Source of the DNA: Oopsacas minuta
Lineage: Eukaryota; Porifera; Hexactinellida; Lyssacinosida; Leucopsacidae
NCBI GenBank assembly: GCA_024704765.1
Contig: JAKMXF010000319.1
Location: 62,001 to 126,000 of the forward strand
Direction of reading: 5' to 3'
DNA: 64,000 nucleotides
The notes beneath the pieces are model-generated. The model ran no database searches and was not told the DNA's origin. It saw only the letters and a program-made list of their open reading frames with translations. Below are positions 13,560 to 24,746 of the stretch, piece by piece; position 1 is the stretch's first letter; every line of letters begins with the position of its first letter. The translations under genes and the position numbers were made by a program.

Positions 13560-14980
13560 CTGCAATTTGTGGATCAGATTAGTATAGCTAATATGTATTT
13601 TAGAAATAATGTTAAAACATAGATTCGTCAATTCAAATAGATCTCAATGTATGTACAAATCGGATTTCCCATAGAGTTATTGTTGTTTCTGAGATCCAAG
13701 CAAATTCTAAGGTTAGGACGAGCTGTGCAATTAGGATAATGGTATTATGAAACTAGGAAATGTGTTTTAACTTAGGAAGTCGATCAACAAACAAAGAAAT
13801 TCACCATGTAGCCTGTGTATAGTTCGTCCCCATTATCCTTAATATATATATTCAATGAACGAGGCATGCGCCTAATGTTAAATAAATATTACACGCTTTT
13901 TAGTAGTAGGTAAGAATTCTAAAATTAGGCTTTTTGAAATTATTATTACATTATTAAAGAACTCACACTTGAGACTGCTCCTGGGGTGTCTTGACATGCG
14001 ATATCTCGTTGATGAGTTGGATATTTTTTCAGATTGGATAGAAATATTGCTTTTACTTATCGTAGTATTTTGAAGTTTTCACACTTATGTATGGTTGCAT
14101 TTCATAAAACCCAACTGCATTTGACATGTGTGACACTTTTGCAATACAAAAGAATGGGGCAATAGCGTTGGGCGACCCATTTGCAGCTCTGAGGCTATAT
14201 GTGCATCCGTCAACTACAATTAATTTTTCCGAAAAATGCAAACTTTTGTGTTAGAACGAGTTCTAAAATTCGTTTAGATTTGAGGAAATAGACACGAAAA
14301 TATTGCAAAACCCTGAATATTGTTATCTAATGCGTGAACTGACATTCTTAAGTTTACCATTCATATAACTACAAAACGTACACATGAACAAGAAAAATAT
14401 CTCAAAATCCTAAAGGAAACCTGTAAACTATGAACATATGTATTTTCTTACTGAATCTGATTATCCATTATAATCTAATAGTAGACGTATAGCCATAGGA
14501 AATATGTGAAAATGTTGGTGGTAGAAAATGTAATGATTCTAAGTTCTTCCAACAATGAAAATAATTATGACGTAATCTCAATATAGTGTAACCTCACAAG
14601 GGACACTGTAAAATGCTACACCGTTTCCCAGTTTCTACCCAATTCCAAGTTTGTTGTTGAAGTTCATTAGTATGTGAATAGGAATTCACTCTATATATTT
14701 TGTGATATTGTCATTTCAATTGTTCCCTCCATCTCCTAAAACAATTGTTCCCAAACAGGGTCCATGGATCCCTTTTGATGGTCCACATAGGACAGCAAGG
14801 AGTCCACAGAATGTGTTAAAATTGGTATAATGGGTTCACAAGTAAAAATGTTGGATTTTAGTTGTAGATCCAATCTTAAAATTCACTTTCAAATAAACTG
14901 AAAAATGACAAAATTAATAGAAGAAATGTATATTCTGAGCATTGAATTGGATTAGAAAACTGACTTTACTTAAAATATAC
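13560..14980. other. Non-coding stretch upstream of the dynein exons
   Basis: I see no dynein tail or early-linker exon here on the minus strand, although DNAH1 relatives should have more than 1,000 residues upstream of the exon at 13461-13559. The stretch holds a fragment of the GTTCCCAA hAT-like repeat near 14750-14850 and an element resembling the one near 2370-2450 at 14571-14690. A short open frame at 14053-14241 has no recognisable feature. Confidence 0.5.
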
Positions 14981-16012
14981 TTAAAGACTAGAAATTTCAA
15001 CATTTGGATCATTGGAATATTGTTTATCTCTCTGTCTTGCTTCTACCAAAGCTCTTAAAGTATTGGATAGTTTCGTTTCACCATTATTGAAAATTTCAAT
15101 TGGAACCCATTTTACTCTAAGAGAGTTTAAATGCGGTTTTTCACCGCGAACTATGACAGAAATATCCTCTTTATTAATGGGCTTTTTATTCGAAATTATT
15201 TTTTGCTTTTCTTTGGGTATCTTTTGCAAGCCATTCTCTACCAAGTTACCTTTTTTACTAATCTTTCTTTTGGAAATAACGTAAGAATACATTCCAGCGA
15301 ATATTATAAGAACACTAGTTATGACAACCAAGATGAGTAGTACAGCACCGACTACAATCAAGATAGTCATAGTTATATTTAACTGATGATTAGGTAATAC
15401 ATGTGTTGTAAGTGTTGTAGAATTGGTTGCAGTAGCTTTGAATGTAGTAAAAGTAGTTGTAGTGGTAGTGAAAGTAGAAGTAGTGGTAGTGAAAGTAGAA
15501 GTATTCGTAGGTTCGGTTGTAGCATCAGTGTTGCAACCTAGATTTTCTTGTGTAGAATCATTTAACACACTCTGGGCACATATTTGCTGTAATTCACAGG
15601 TGTCGGAAGCTGCTTGTGCTATCATATAAAACCCAAATTGCAGACATGTATTGTTAACAGGAGAAATGAAATAGTAAGATCTGCCGAATGAATAAACTCC
15701 CGTTGATAATTGAAATTGACTTGCCTGCGAGAGAGCCATTGAACTAGTAGGATTCATAAAATTGCAATTTCGCATATCTTCTTCAGTAGATACGCTATAT
15801 AATACGTCGATAATCGCCGGGGGTTTCTGTATTAGTCGTATTATACTCGACTGTCTGATATTACAAAGATCATTATTTGGTGGTAAAATTCTTGAATTCA
15901 GACTATCTTTAAAAACACAAAAATCTGGTTGCCATATAACTTCATACTCACAAGATTGGTAAGTGGCAACAATAAAGCACATGAGGAATGTTAAACTGAG
16001 GAAATACCACAT
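14981..16012 (-). CDS. Single-pass membrane protein with possible cupredoxin-like ectodomain and Thr-rich stalk
   Basis: Single-exon, 343 residues, with the start at the only Met before a clear signal peptide (hydrophobic stretch about 3-18). The ectodomain has about eight Cys. Its segment with the core FGRSYYFISP, a Cys and then GFYMIA resembles the phytocyanin/ephrin pattern in which a tyrosine-rich strand precedes a Cys-containing loop. The usual copper ligands are not evident, so if the fold is right it is probably non-copper-binding, as in ephrins. A Thr/Ser stretch at about residues 165-205 is a likely O-glycosylated stalk. One transmembrane segment follows at about 212-243, then a basic cytoplasmic tail of about 100 residues. 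The fold is an inference from a short motif; a plain orphan receptor is the alternative. It is transcribed toward the dynein gene. Confidence 0.75.
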   Translation of the reverse strand: MWYFLSLTFLMCFIVATYQSCEYEVIWQPDFCVFKDSLNSRILPPNNDLCNIRQSSIIRLIQKPPAIIDVLYSVSTEEDMRNCNFMNPTSSMALSQASQFQLSTGVYSFGRSYYFISPVNNTCLQFGFYMIAQAASDTCELQQICAQSVLNDSTQENLGCNTDATTEPTNTSTFTTTTSTFTTTTTTFTTFKATATNSTTLTTHVLPNHQLNITMTILIVVGAVLLILVVITSVLIIFAGMYSYVISKRKISKKGNLVENGLQKIPKEKQKIISNKKPINKEDISVIVRGEKPHLNSLRVKWVPIEIFNNGETKLSNTLRALVEARQRDKQYSNDPNVEISSL

Positions 16013-16755
16013 TTTATCAGTGAAAATTTAACAGAAAATATTGGGAAAATTCAGTTTAGAGTGCATAATATGAAGAATTGTAAATATCCCAAAGAGGCAA
16101 TACAATGAATATATATCTATACATTCTATCTGTGATTTAAATACCTATTCATTGGAACAATAATTGCTTTCCAGGTGTATATGGATAATAGAAGATATTT
16201 AGTGGAAATATTCGTGCGCATAATCAGTGATTTAATATTAACCGTAATAACTTGAATTAAAATCATAATCACACACACATTTTAGGATAAAAGCAGATTA
16301 ATCATTGTTTACTATTCATAAACTGTATATAGTGTTTGTCCATTGTAGATTGTTTATCCTTCGAGTTTATATCAAGGAGCCATAATTTTGGAATTTAATC
16401 GCTCCCCAAGTTGATAACACCGAAATAAGTAAAACACATCGTCTGTAAATTTTCAGCTGCGGTAATGCTGTGTGGGACAAATCACAAACATGGTACTGTG
16501 CATTAATTGGAGGCACTAAGCTACGCATTGATGTAAATTATACATTTCATAGTGCCGCCATCTAATAGTGTTACTTTAATTATTATATGCAATAAGCTTC
16601 TAATACACATCAACAATGTTTGCTCAATTCATAGAAAAGTAGTCGGCACAGTAATTAGATATGTTAACCATAAGAATATCATCAGATACACTATATAATC
16701 ATAATATTCACAATATTAAGACTTTGAATATTTAATGTTAAATAATCTTAAATGA
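16013..16755. other. Intergenic region between divergent genes, entering the tandem duplication
   Basis: It separates the minus-strand receptor (start 16012) from the plus-strand TRAF-like gene (start 16756), so both promoters probably lie here. The duplicated unit begins at about 16456. Inside it, 16505-16575 matches the GGAGGCACTAAG/CATAGTGCC inverted-repeat family that is also present near 6290 and 30380. Confidence 0.55.
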
Positions 16756-18127
16756 ATGGCTACAATTCAAACAGAACCAGATTCACCAGATAATCTATTA
16801 TACATACAGATTGATGGGTACAGAGGTTACAAGCAAGATATTCTAACACTAAAACTATCTAAACTAGAAAACAAATTTCTTATTTGCACTGAATGTCATG
16901 GAATAGCCAGAGAAGCCGTGTTATGTGAAGGTAAAACTATCTGCACATTATGTACAGCAGGGAAACCGCATGAACCGAATGATGACGTCAGGGAGTCAGT
17001 TAACGAACTGAATGTCATCTGTCCATTGAATTATCGGAGTTGTGAATGGAAGGGAGAATTACGACACGTGGACCAACACCTTCTACAATGTGATCACCTC
17101 TTAATACTCTGTAATCAGGAATGTAGCACTATGCTAACTCAATACGATTTGACAGAGCACATTACAAACAGTTGTCCTATGAGGAATATACCATGTGAGT
17201 TCTGTGAGGATATCTGTTTAGCTAAGAATATGAATGACCATTTAATAGAATGTCCAGCATATATATTGGATTGTCCACAAGGATGTATGGAGAGAGTGAG
17301 AAGAGATAACATGAATGAACACACAGAAATACACTGCGAAATGAAGAAGGAACCTTGTCCATATTATGAATTTGGGTGCAAGACAAACTCTTTAACTAAA
17401 AGAGATGTACAAACACATCAACAAGAATATGTTGTGTCTCATCAGCAATGTTTGTATCAAAAATAACAAACAGCTGAAGATCGAAACAGCTGGGATTAAT
17501 GGGAGAGCGGATCATTTAGAGAAAGTATACAATGAACAGAAGGAAAGAATTGTCAATCTTGAGAAAGAAATCACGAAACACAACAAGGATGTTAACAAAC
17601 TGAAAACTGGATTAGAAAACCAAGAAAAATTGAACAAAGATTTACAAATTTTTGTAGAAAAGCAAAATGTTGAAATTAGATATATAAGAACAATTATGAA
17701 ACTACAGATTAATCAAGAGTTAACATCGGAAAATATAGAATTCTTCGATAAATTTGACTGGGATATAACTCATTTTTGGGATCGTATCATTACAGATCAA
17801 AAGATCGAAAGTCCTATATTCCAATTATACAATCATAATCTACAGAGTCAAGCCACATTTAAGAATCGCGGTTTTTCCAATGAATTACACATAAGTATAA
17901 GGTGTTTGGCATATAAAGCTATTCCACAGAAAAATCAATTCTGTTATTATATAGTTCAACTTATCAACAGAATTGAGGAAAATAAGTTAATTGTACAGAA
18001 AGGAAAAATAGATAGAGTCATTACAGGGGATTACACACTTATTACAATTGTGAGGACATATCGTTTTCATCTCTTCATTCAAAACGATCCTTACTTAATT
18101 CGAATACAATTAATACCAACACTATAA
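16756..18127 (+). pseudogene. TRAF-like RING/zinc-finger/coiled-coil/MATH protein, copy A, frameshifted
   Basis: First frame (16756-17466, 236 residues): an N-terminal segment, a RING-like cysteine cluster (LICTECHG then CTLCTAGKPH), and several TRAF-type zinc fingers with regularly spaced Cys/His. It stops at TAA. The second frame (about 17465-18127) carries a coiled coil rich in Glu/Lys (about 17490-17720) and a MATH/TRAF-C-like domain starting FDKFDWDITHFWD and ending FIQNDPYLIRIQLIPTL. Compared with copy B, an 11-base net loss near 17460 shifts the frame exactly between zinc fingers and coiled coil. TRAF proteins trimerise through the coiled coil/MATH part and signal from receptors. Copy A may be a pseudogene, or it may express a truncated zinc-finger protein. 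Confidence 0.85.
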
Positions 18128-18612
18128 ACATTAGTGTATTGATATATTTGTATTATAACATTTTTCCCCTGCTTACTAATATTATTATTATATTTGTGTT
18201 AATTGAGTAATGCTTTATAACATGACAGATATTAGTATATTTTGCTGATATTTCATAATTATAAATTGTATTAGAATATAACTACATATAACCAGATGTA
18301 TAGCTAAATTCCTGTGGGGAACAACTAACAATGAGGGGGTAAGGGAGATAATGTGAGGAAATCAGGCAAATATCCTATACGATATAGATCTTGGGTACCT
18401 GGGGCGGTCTGGGCCCCCGAGCTCTAGTGGTGAAGACCGTATTTTTGGAACGTTTACATAGAGGTTGCAGCCAATTTCCTTGGTGGACCCACTGGTAGGT
18501 CTGATTAGTCTCCTAAAACATGGCGATAATTTCTGGACGAACCCATTTTTCATATAAAAACCATAAACACATACTCATACATTGAGAAGTTATGTAATGT
18601 AAGAGTACACAG

Positions 18613-18981
18613 CTATTCAATATAAGAATTCTGTATAACATTATCAGTCCTATCACATATAATTTTACAAGCTTCTAGTAGACTTTGTAAAAACTTATGA
18701 CCAATTTCGCGAAAATCCTCCAGGGTGATTTGAAAGTCCTTCTTCTCTCCCTGGTTAAAACCGCAGTACGTCAATTCTAGAGTGTAAGAACAAGGAATAT
18801 CCAAGTTTGTACCAACAACTACACGTCCTCAGTGTAATTTGGATTTTTCAATCGTATTTGAACAGCTTTGCAGATCAAAACCGGCATAATTCTCCACGAA
18901 AATGCTCGGTAAAATCTCTTCAATTTTACTATGAGAATTACACCCATACATAAATAGATTTTTCTTCAAAGAATGGCCATG
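18613..18981 (-). pseudogene. Truncated 3' fragment of the CCP1-like carboxypeptidase gene
   Basis: Duplicate of the last part of the gene at 21114-23951. It covers KKNLFMYGCNSHSKIEEIL through the region with the catalytic Glu (SYTLELTYCG) to the final TAG at 18613. The same in-frame TGA is present after KSKLH (near 18833). The fragment begins at the duplication breakpoint 18981 and lacks the zinc-binding HxxE part, so it cannot make an enzyme. Its few differences from the parent include both silent and replacement changes. Confidence 0.88.
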
Positions 18982-19287
18982 AGCTGCGGTAATGCTGTGT
19001 GGGAAATGTCAAATCACAAACATGGTACTGTGCATTAATTGGAGGCACTAAGCTACGTATTGATGTAAATTATACATTTCATAGTGCCGCCATCTAATAG
19101 TGTTACTTTAATTATTATATGCAATAAGCTTCTAATACACATCAACAATGCTTGCTCAATTCATAGAAAAGTAGTCGGCACAGTAATTAGATATGTTAAC
19201 CATAAGAATATCATCAGATACACTATATAATCATAATATTCACAATATTAAGACTTTGAATATTTAATGTTAAATTAGCTTAAATGA

Positions 19288-20688
19288 ATGGCTACAATAC
19301 AAACAGAACCAGATTCACCAGATAATCTATTATACATACAGATTGATGGGTACAGAGGTTACAAGCAAGATATTCTAACACTAAAACTATCTAAACTAGA
19401 AAACAAATTTCTTATTTGCACTGAATGTCATGGAATAGCTAAAGAAGCTGTCTTTTGTGAAGGTAAAACTATCTGCACATTGTGTACAGCAGGGAAACCG
19501 CATGAACCTAATGATGACGTCAGAGAGTCAGTTAATGGACTGAATGTCATCTGTCCATTGAATTATCGGAGTTGTGAATGTACAGGAGAATTACGACACG
19601 TGGACCAACACATTCTAGCAATGTGATCACCTCTTAGACATACTACTGAGTTGTAATCAGGAAAATACACTATAACTCAATTTCATTTGATACAAACAGT
19701 TGTCCGAGGAGTTCTGTAGGATGTTAGCCAAGAATGTGAATAAGCAGTTAACAAAACAGCATATATATTGGATTGTCCACAAGGGTGTATGGAGAGAGTG
19801 ACAAGGGATAAAATGAATGAACACACAGAAATACACTGCGAAATGAAGAAAGAACCTTGTCCATATTATGAATTTGGGTGCAAGACGAACTCTATAACTA
19901 AAAGAGATGTACAAACACATCAACAAGAATATGTTGTGTCACATCAGCAATGTTTGTATCAACAAATGAAACTATCGAATAAACAGCTGAATATCGAAAC
20001 GGCTGGGATTAATGAGAGAGCGGATCATTTAAAGAAAATGTGCGATGAACAGAAGGAACAAATTCTCAATCTTGAGAAAGAAATCACGAAAAACAACGAA
20101 GATGTTAACAAACTGAAAACTCAACTGGAAAACCAAGAAAAATTGAACAAAGATTTACAAATTTTTGTAGAAAAGCAAAATGTTGAAATTAGATATATAA
20201 GAACAATTATGAAAATACAAATGAATCAAGAGTTAATATCGGAAAATATAGAATTCTTCGATAAATTTGACTGGGAAATAATTCATTGTTCAAATTCTTT
20301 CGATGAAGATCGGAAGATGGAAAGTCCTATATTCCAATTATACAATCATAATCTACAGAGTCAAGCCACATTTAAGAATCGCGTTTTTTCCAAGAAAATA
20401 CAGATAAGTATAAAGTGTTTGATAGATAAAACTATTCCACACAAAAATCAATTCTGTTATTATAAAGTTCAACTTATCAACAGAATTAAGGGAAATGAGT
20501 CAATTGTAGAGAAAGGAAAATTAGATAGAGTCATTACAGGGGATTACACACTGATTACAATTGTGAGGACATATCTATCATCTCTTCATTCAAGACGATC
20601 CTTACTTAATTCGAATACAATTAATACCAACACTATAAACATTAGTATATTGATATATTTGTATTATAACATTTTCCCTGCTTACTAA
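19288..20688 (+). pseudogene. TRAF-like protein, copy B, disrupted in the zinc fingers and near the 3' end
   Basis: This is the second copy of the RING/TRAF-zinc-finger/MATH gene. The first 112 residues match copy A closely, then the frame breaks at about 19615 and roughly 90 bases of zinc-finger sequence are degraded or lost. The frame resumes at about 19768 (CPQGCMERV) and runs without a break through the last zinc finger, an intact linker (QQMKLSNKQLN), the coiled coil and most of the MATH domain. A further two-base difference near 20580 shifts the C-terminus away from the FIQDDPYLIRI ending seen in the other frame. Copies A and B are therefore broken at different sites. The intact common ancestor would have been about 475 residues. 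Confidence 0.85.
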
Positions 20689-21113
20689 TATTATTAGTAT
20701 ATTAATTGCAAAATTCTTTATAACATGACAGATATTAGTATATTGAATGATATTTCATAATTATAAATTGTATTAGAATATAACTACATATAACCAGATG
20801 TATAGCTAAATTCCTGTGGGGAACAACTAACAATGAGGGGGTAGGGGAAATAATGTGAGGAAATCAGGCAAATATCCTATACGATATAGATCTTGGGTAC
20901 CTGGGGCGGTCTGGGCCACCGAGCTTTAGTGGTGAAGACCGTATTTTGGAACGTTTACATAGAGGTTGCAGCCAATTTCCTTGGTGGACCCACTGGTAGG
21001 TCTGATTAGTCTCCTAAAACATGGCGATAATTTCTGGACGAACCCATTTTTCATATAAAAACCATAAACACATACTCATACATTGAGAAGTTATGTAATG
21101 TAAGAGTACACAG

Positions 21114-23951
21114 CTATTCAATACAAGAATTCTGTATAACATTATCAGTCCTATCACATATAATTTTACAAGCTTCTAGTAGACTTTGTAAAAACTTATG
21201 ACCAATTTCCCGAAAATCCTCCAGGGTGATTTGAAAGTCCTTCTTCTCTCCCTGGTTAAAACCGCAGTACGTCAATTCTAGAGTGTAAGAACAAGAAATA
21301 ACCAAGTTTGTACCCACAACTACACGTCCTCAGTGTAATTTGGATTTTTGAATCGTATTTGAACAGCTTTGCAGGTCAAAACCGGCATAATTCTCCGCGA
21401 AAATGCTCGGTAAAATCTCTTCAATCTTACTATGAGAATTACACCCATACATAAATAGATTTTTCTTCAAAGAATGGCCATGAAAATCACAAAATATCAA
21501 AGGCTGTTTTCCTAACGAAATTAATCGCTGTATCAATGCTTTTGTATGGTAAATAGTTGGATGTAAATTGGGTGAAGGTGCATGCCATTGTCTGTTCAGA
21601 TCAAACCCTAGCAAATTACATCTTGTGTAACCGTATATAACTCCATCAGGATTCAACATTGGCACAATTTTAAATATGAATTTCGAACGTAATTCTACGG
21701 CAATCGGATCATCAGTGAGTAACATTTCAATGATACTTTTAATCATCCAACTTGAATTTGATTCGCCTGGGTGTACGCGTGCTGACAACACAATATATTC
21801 TTTAGAAACCTCCACGTTTTTTCCAAAATCTGTTATTGTAACCAGTGGACATGGTATACCCGTATATGTATAGCACAAAGTGTCAATCTTAAGATACATA
21901 TTAGAAATTGATGTATTCACCCAGTTTGATATATCATGTTGAAGATTAGTGTATGTGTATGGAAAATGGTAAGCGATATAGCATTCGTCGTTATCAAATG
22001 GGAAATTCAGGTTAAATGTAAGAGAATATAATTTTCCAGTTGTGTTTGTATCCGTGGTTAGTTTAGTATAATCACTATCACCATAGTAAAGCAATGATCC
22101 AATGCGAAACCAACCTATTCCACTTTCGCGATTAGATTTTCGCGAAAATATCAATGGTTGCATTCCACTTGAAAACTGCGAACTATTTTTCTCGAAATTA
22201 ACAAATTTGAAAGTGTAGTTCGTGGATGAATCCATGTTAGTGACTTTGAATAAAAACCATTGGACATGTCTAGTTGTATCTGGTCGTAGGATGACGTCAT
22301 ATGAATGTGTATTAATTTTGGTTATTTTCAGTAAATTCGAACTCTCAAAATCAGCCGAAAATACCAAACTTTGGGAATTATCGAGCATTGGCAACGGTGA
22401 ATGAATGAAATTATCTTTCTTAATTCGCTTAGGGTTTAGAAGTGGGTCAATAAAAATGATTTTCTGGCGGAAAACTTCCTTTTCAATCGAGTAAATTGGT
22501 TGATTAATAATATTAAGCTTTGCTAAAGCAATAGATAGTGTAATGTTATTCTCCTTTTGGTATAGTTGTGTCGGTTCCCCACGGAGAGTTGGACTTAAGA
22601 AGGTGTGAAATTTCGGTGAAATGCTGTAGCTTTTGGTAGAATACGCGAAGTAATTAGAGTGTTTTTGTAGATTTTCATAAAATTGTGTTAATTTTGGATC
22701 GATAATGTGATCGGGTTTCCGTGTTCTGAAAAATTCAGATAGAAGAGTTTGCGTGTCAAATTTCGCGGTGGAATTAAAACAATACATCGATAAACTATCC
22801 AAGTCAATTAATGATTGTATTGTAAGTGAGAAATTTCGCGATTTAGATTCCTGGCACTCTTCAAAGAATAAATGTAATCCCTCTATCGTGGGCGATGAAA
22901 TAAATTTTCCATCACATTTTGGTGAAATTCGACTCTGCATCGAAATCTGTTTCTTATAATCATCAATCTGAATATCAGAATTGTGACAAGGATAAGCCAA
23001 ATTTTTTCTGAGAATAAAATCTTGAATTATCTCTAAATTCAACTTAACAAACCGATCTTTCAATTCAGAATTCATAGTAACCAATTGAAACTTCGCAAGA
23101 GTGTCCCTCAAGGTTGTGAAAAGATTTGAATCTATCATTACAGCGTGCCCACGCGGAATTCGACTAATATCCTTGAATAGCTCCAGTACATCGAAAATTT
23201 CCTTAAAATCCTTGAAATCGAACATCAAAAATGAATAAAATCGAACCAATTCGTCCACGAGATTCTTCCAAGAAGTGAGTGCCAAAATGCCTTTGTTTTT
23301 AACAAGCAATCGAATAGAATCAATGCAAATTGAAACAACATGATGTAATGGGAGACTCGCGTTGTCAAGGTAAGACAAAAGAATTCTCATCGCGAAATGT
23401 TTGCGGAATGCAATACAAGTTGTAGGTGATATAGCACAGCGATGAAACACGGTTATTACCGGCAGAGCATGATCAAAATCATTCGAATAATACCGCAAGT
23501 TTTCCAATAGAAATGTTGTAAGATGGAAACAACGAAATTTTGTACTGAATTTCGCATCTTTTTCTGATAATTTCGCGAGTAGGATAAAGTGTATTGTAAA
23601 ATTCTCAGGGATAGCGCTTGGAAATAAAGAAATCGACTCAAATATCGCTTCTGTCCCATTGAACTCAACTATCCGTTTTGACCCATATTTCACGAGTGTC
23701 ACTTGAAAAAGTACTTGAATCAAATCCTGTTGAATTTCGAAATCCCTCACCAACCGAAAACTGTCAATTAAGATTCGAAGTATTGAGCTTTTGCTAACTA
23801 AAAATTTGGCGTTTGTTTTCGGTTTTTGGAAGAAGAAATCTACAATTCTCAAAACTTGATCCTGTATTTGAATTGTATTGTGGGTTTCAACTGTTGCAAC
23901 CATTGAGTTAAATTCGTATATTAGATCGACCAAATTCAATTCTTGATTCAT
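21114..23951 (-). CDS. AGTPBP1-like: Cytosolic carboxypeptidase, CCP1/AGTPBP1-like (M14D), intronless, with one in-frame TGA
   Basis: The family removes glutamates from tubulin C-termini and side chains. ATG 23951 to TGA 21330-21332 gives 873 residues; the same frame continues 71 more residues to TAG at 21114. The N-terminal half is helical and armadillo-like, as in CCP1/AGBL1. Next comes the N-domain with YHFPYTYTNLQ, then the peptidase. Zinc ligands are HPGE (about H727, E730) and the His of CDFHGHS (about 824), with the substrate Arg in FDLNRQW (about 787). The catalytic Glu in SYTLELTYCG (about 892) lies after the TGA. KSKLH-stop-GRVVV aligns without gaps to the KSK....RVVV segment of animal CCP1. 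No splice pair removes the stop sensibly. It is either a very young null, a read-through gene, or a UGA-recoded gene. No intron is seen, unlike most neighbours. Confidence 0.9.
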
Positions 23952-24746
23952 TTTTATTTTTATCTAATGTTGAGAAGTTAAATACACACTATTTATAACA
24001 ATTGGGGTGTGCTGGACGTTTCCAGTTCGCACATTGAAAATTTGTTGCCAATCAGGACTTTCGAGACCTTTGAGAAATGCATTATTTTCATATAACTGGC
24101 ATGTCGTATACAATGGATATCGCTTATAGGAACAAACTCATGTTTTTATAACCGAAAATATCGTATTGCCGGCTACGATATACATGAATACATGAGATCC
24201 TCTTTTCAAAGGCTGTTTACTAAATCTAGTATGTTGCAATACCTGTGTTCTTATATCCGGCACAAAATCAATGGAGTAGAATCCAAAAATCGGATAATCG
24301 AGCTTGTGTTCTTAACTTCTTATAATCGGCATGTTCTTATACCGATGTTCTTATAACTGGTGTTCTTATATCCAGCATCTACTCTATATCTTACCCCAGT
24401 TCTACCCATAAACCATCCATAACCACACACAAATAAGGAAAGAAACAAAAAATAAAGCAAAGAAATGAATAAGCATACTGTACCTTTATATCAGTTCAGA
24501 AATCTTACAAAAAAGTTCCCAATAATACCAGGTAAGTACAATTATGAGAGACAAGTATACAACCAAATAAAAGGTACAAGACAGCAAAGCAAGAAATGGC
24601 AGAGATGCAACTAGCTAGCTAACAACATGTAAATGCGTGTGTATATAAAAATGTAACAAAAGAAATAACAGTTAGCGCTGGAGGCAATATGCGCAAGGCC
24701 TATTTTGTTTGTAATTAAGCTTGAATGTGCGAATTGGATGCTTTGT
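23952..24746. other. Intergenic stretch with TTCTTATA/CCGG repeat fragments
   Basis: It lies between the start of the carboxypeptidase gene and the end of the ZC3H10-like gene, both minus. Bases 24100-24385 contain several TTCTTATA...CCGG words that also occur, in reverse complement, near 43497-43700, 44080 and 54590. They probably belong to one inverted-repeat element family. No gene is seen. Confidence 0.5.

Larger units (their letters stand above)
16456..21483. repeat. Tandem duplication, two units of about 2.5 kb
   Basis: Unit A spans about 16456-18981 and unit B about 18982-21483. Both begin with AGCTGCGGTAATGCTGTGTG and end with CAAAGAATGGCCATGA, with only small differences (several indels and scattered substitutions). 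Each unit holds one plus-strand TRAF-like gene plus the 3' end of the minus-strand CCP1-like carboxypeptidase. The right-hand unit is joined to the full carboxypeptidase gene. The left-hand unit ends abruptly within it, leaving a 3' fragment. The internal junction at 18981/18982 shows at most one or two bases of microhomology. Confidence 0.92.

Noticed and set aside
14053-14241. Open frame on the minus strand upstream of the dynein, considered as a tail exon
   Set aside because: No dynein-like sequence and no fitting phase with the exon at 13559.
20800-21113. A SECIS element after the carboxypeptidase stop
   Set aside because: ATGA-like and AA-like words exist, but I could not establish a fold with the paired quartet by eye, so no SECIS is claimed.
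21300-21360. A small intron that would remove the in-frame TGA
   Set aside because: No GT...AG pair around the TGA keeps the conserved KSK and RVVV segments in frame, and both sides of the TGA are themselves conserved.
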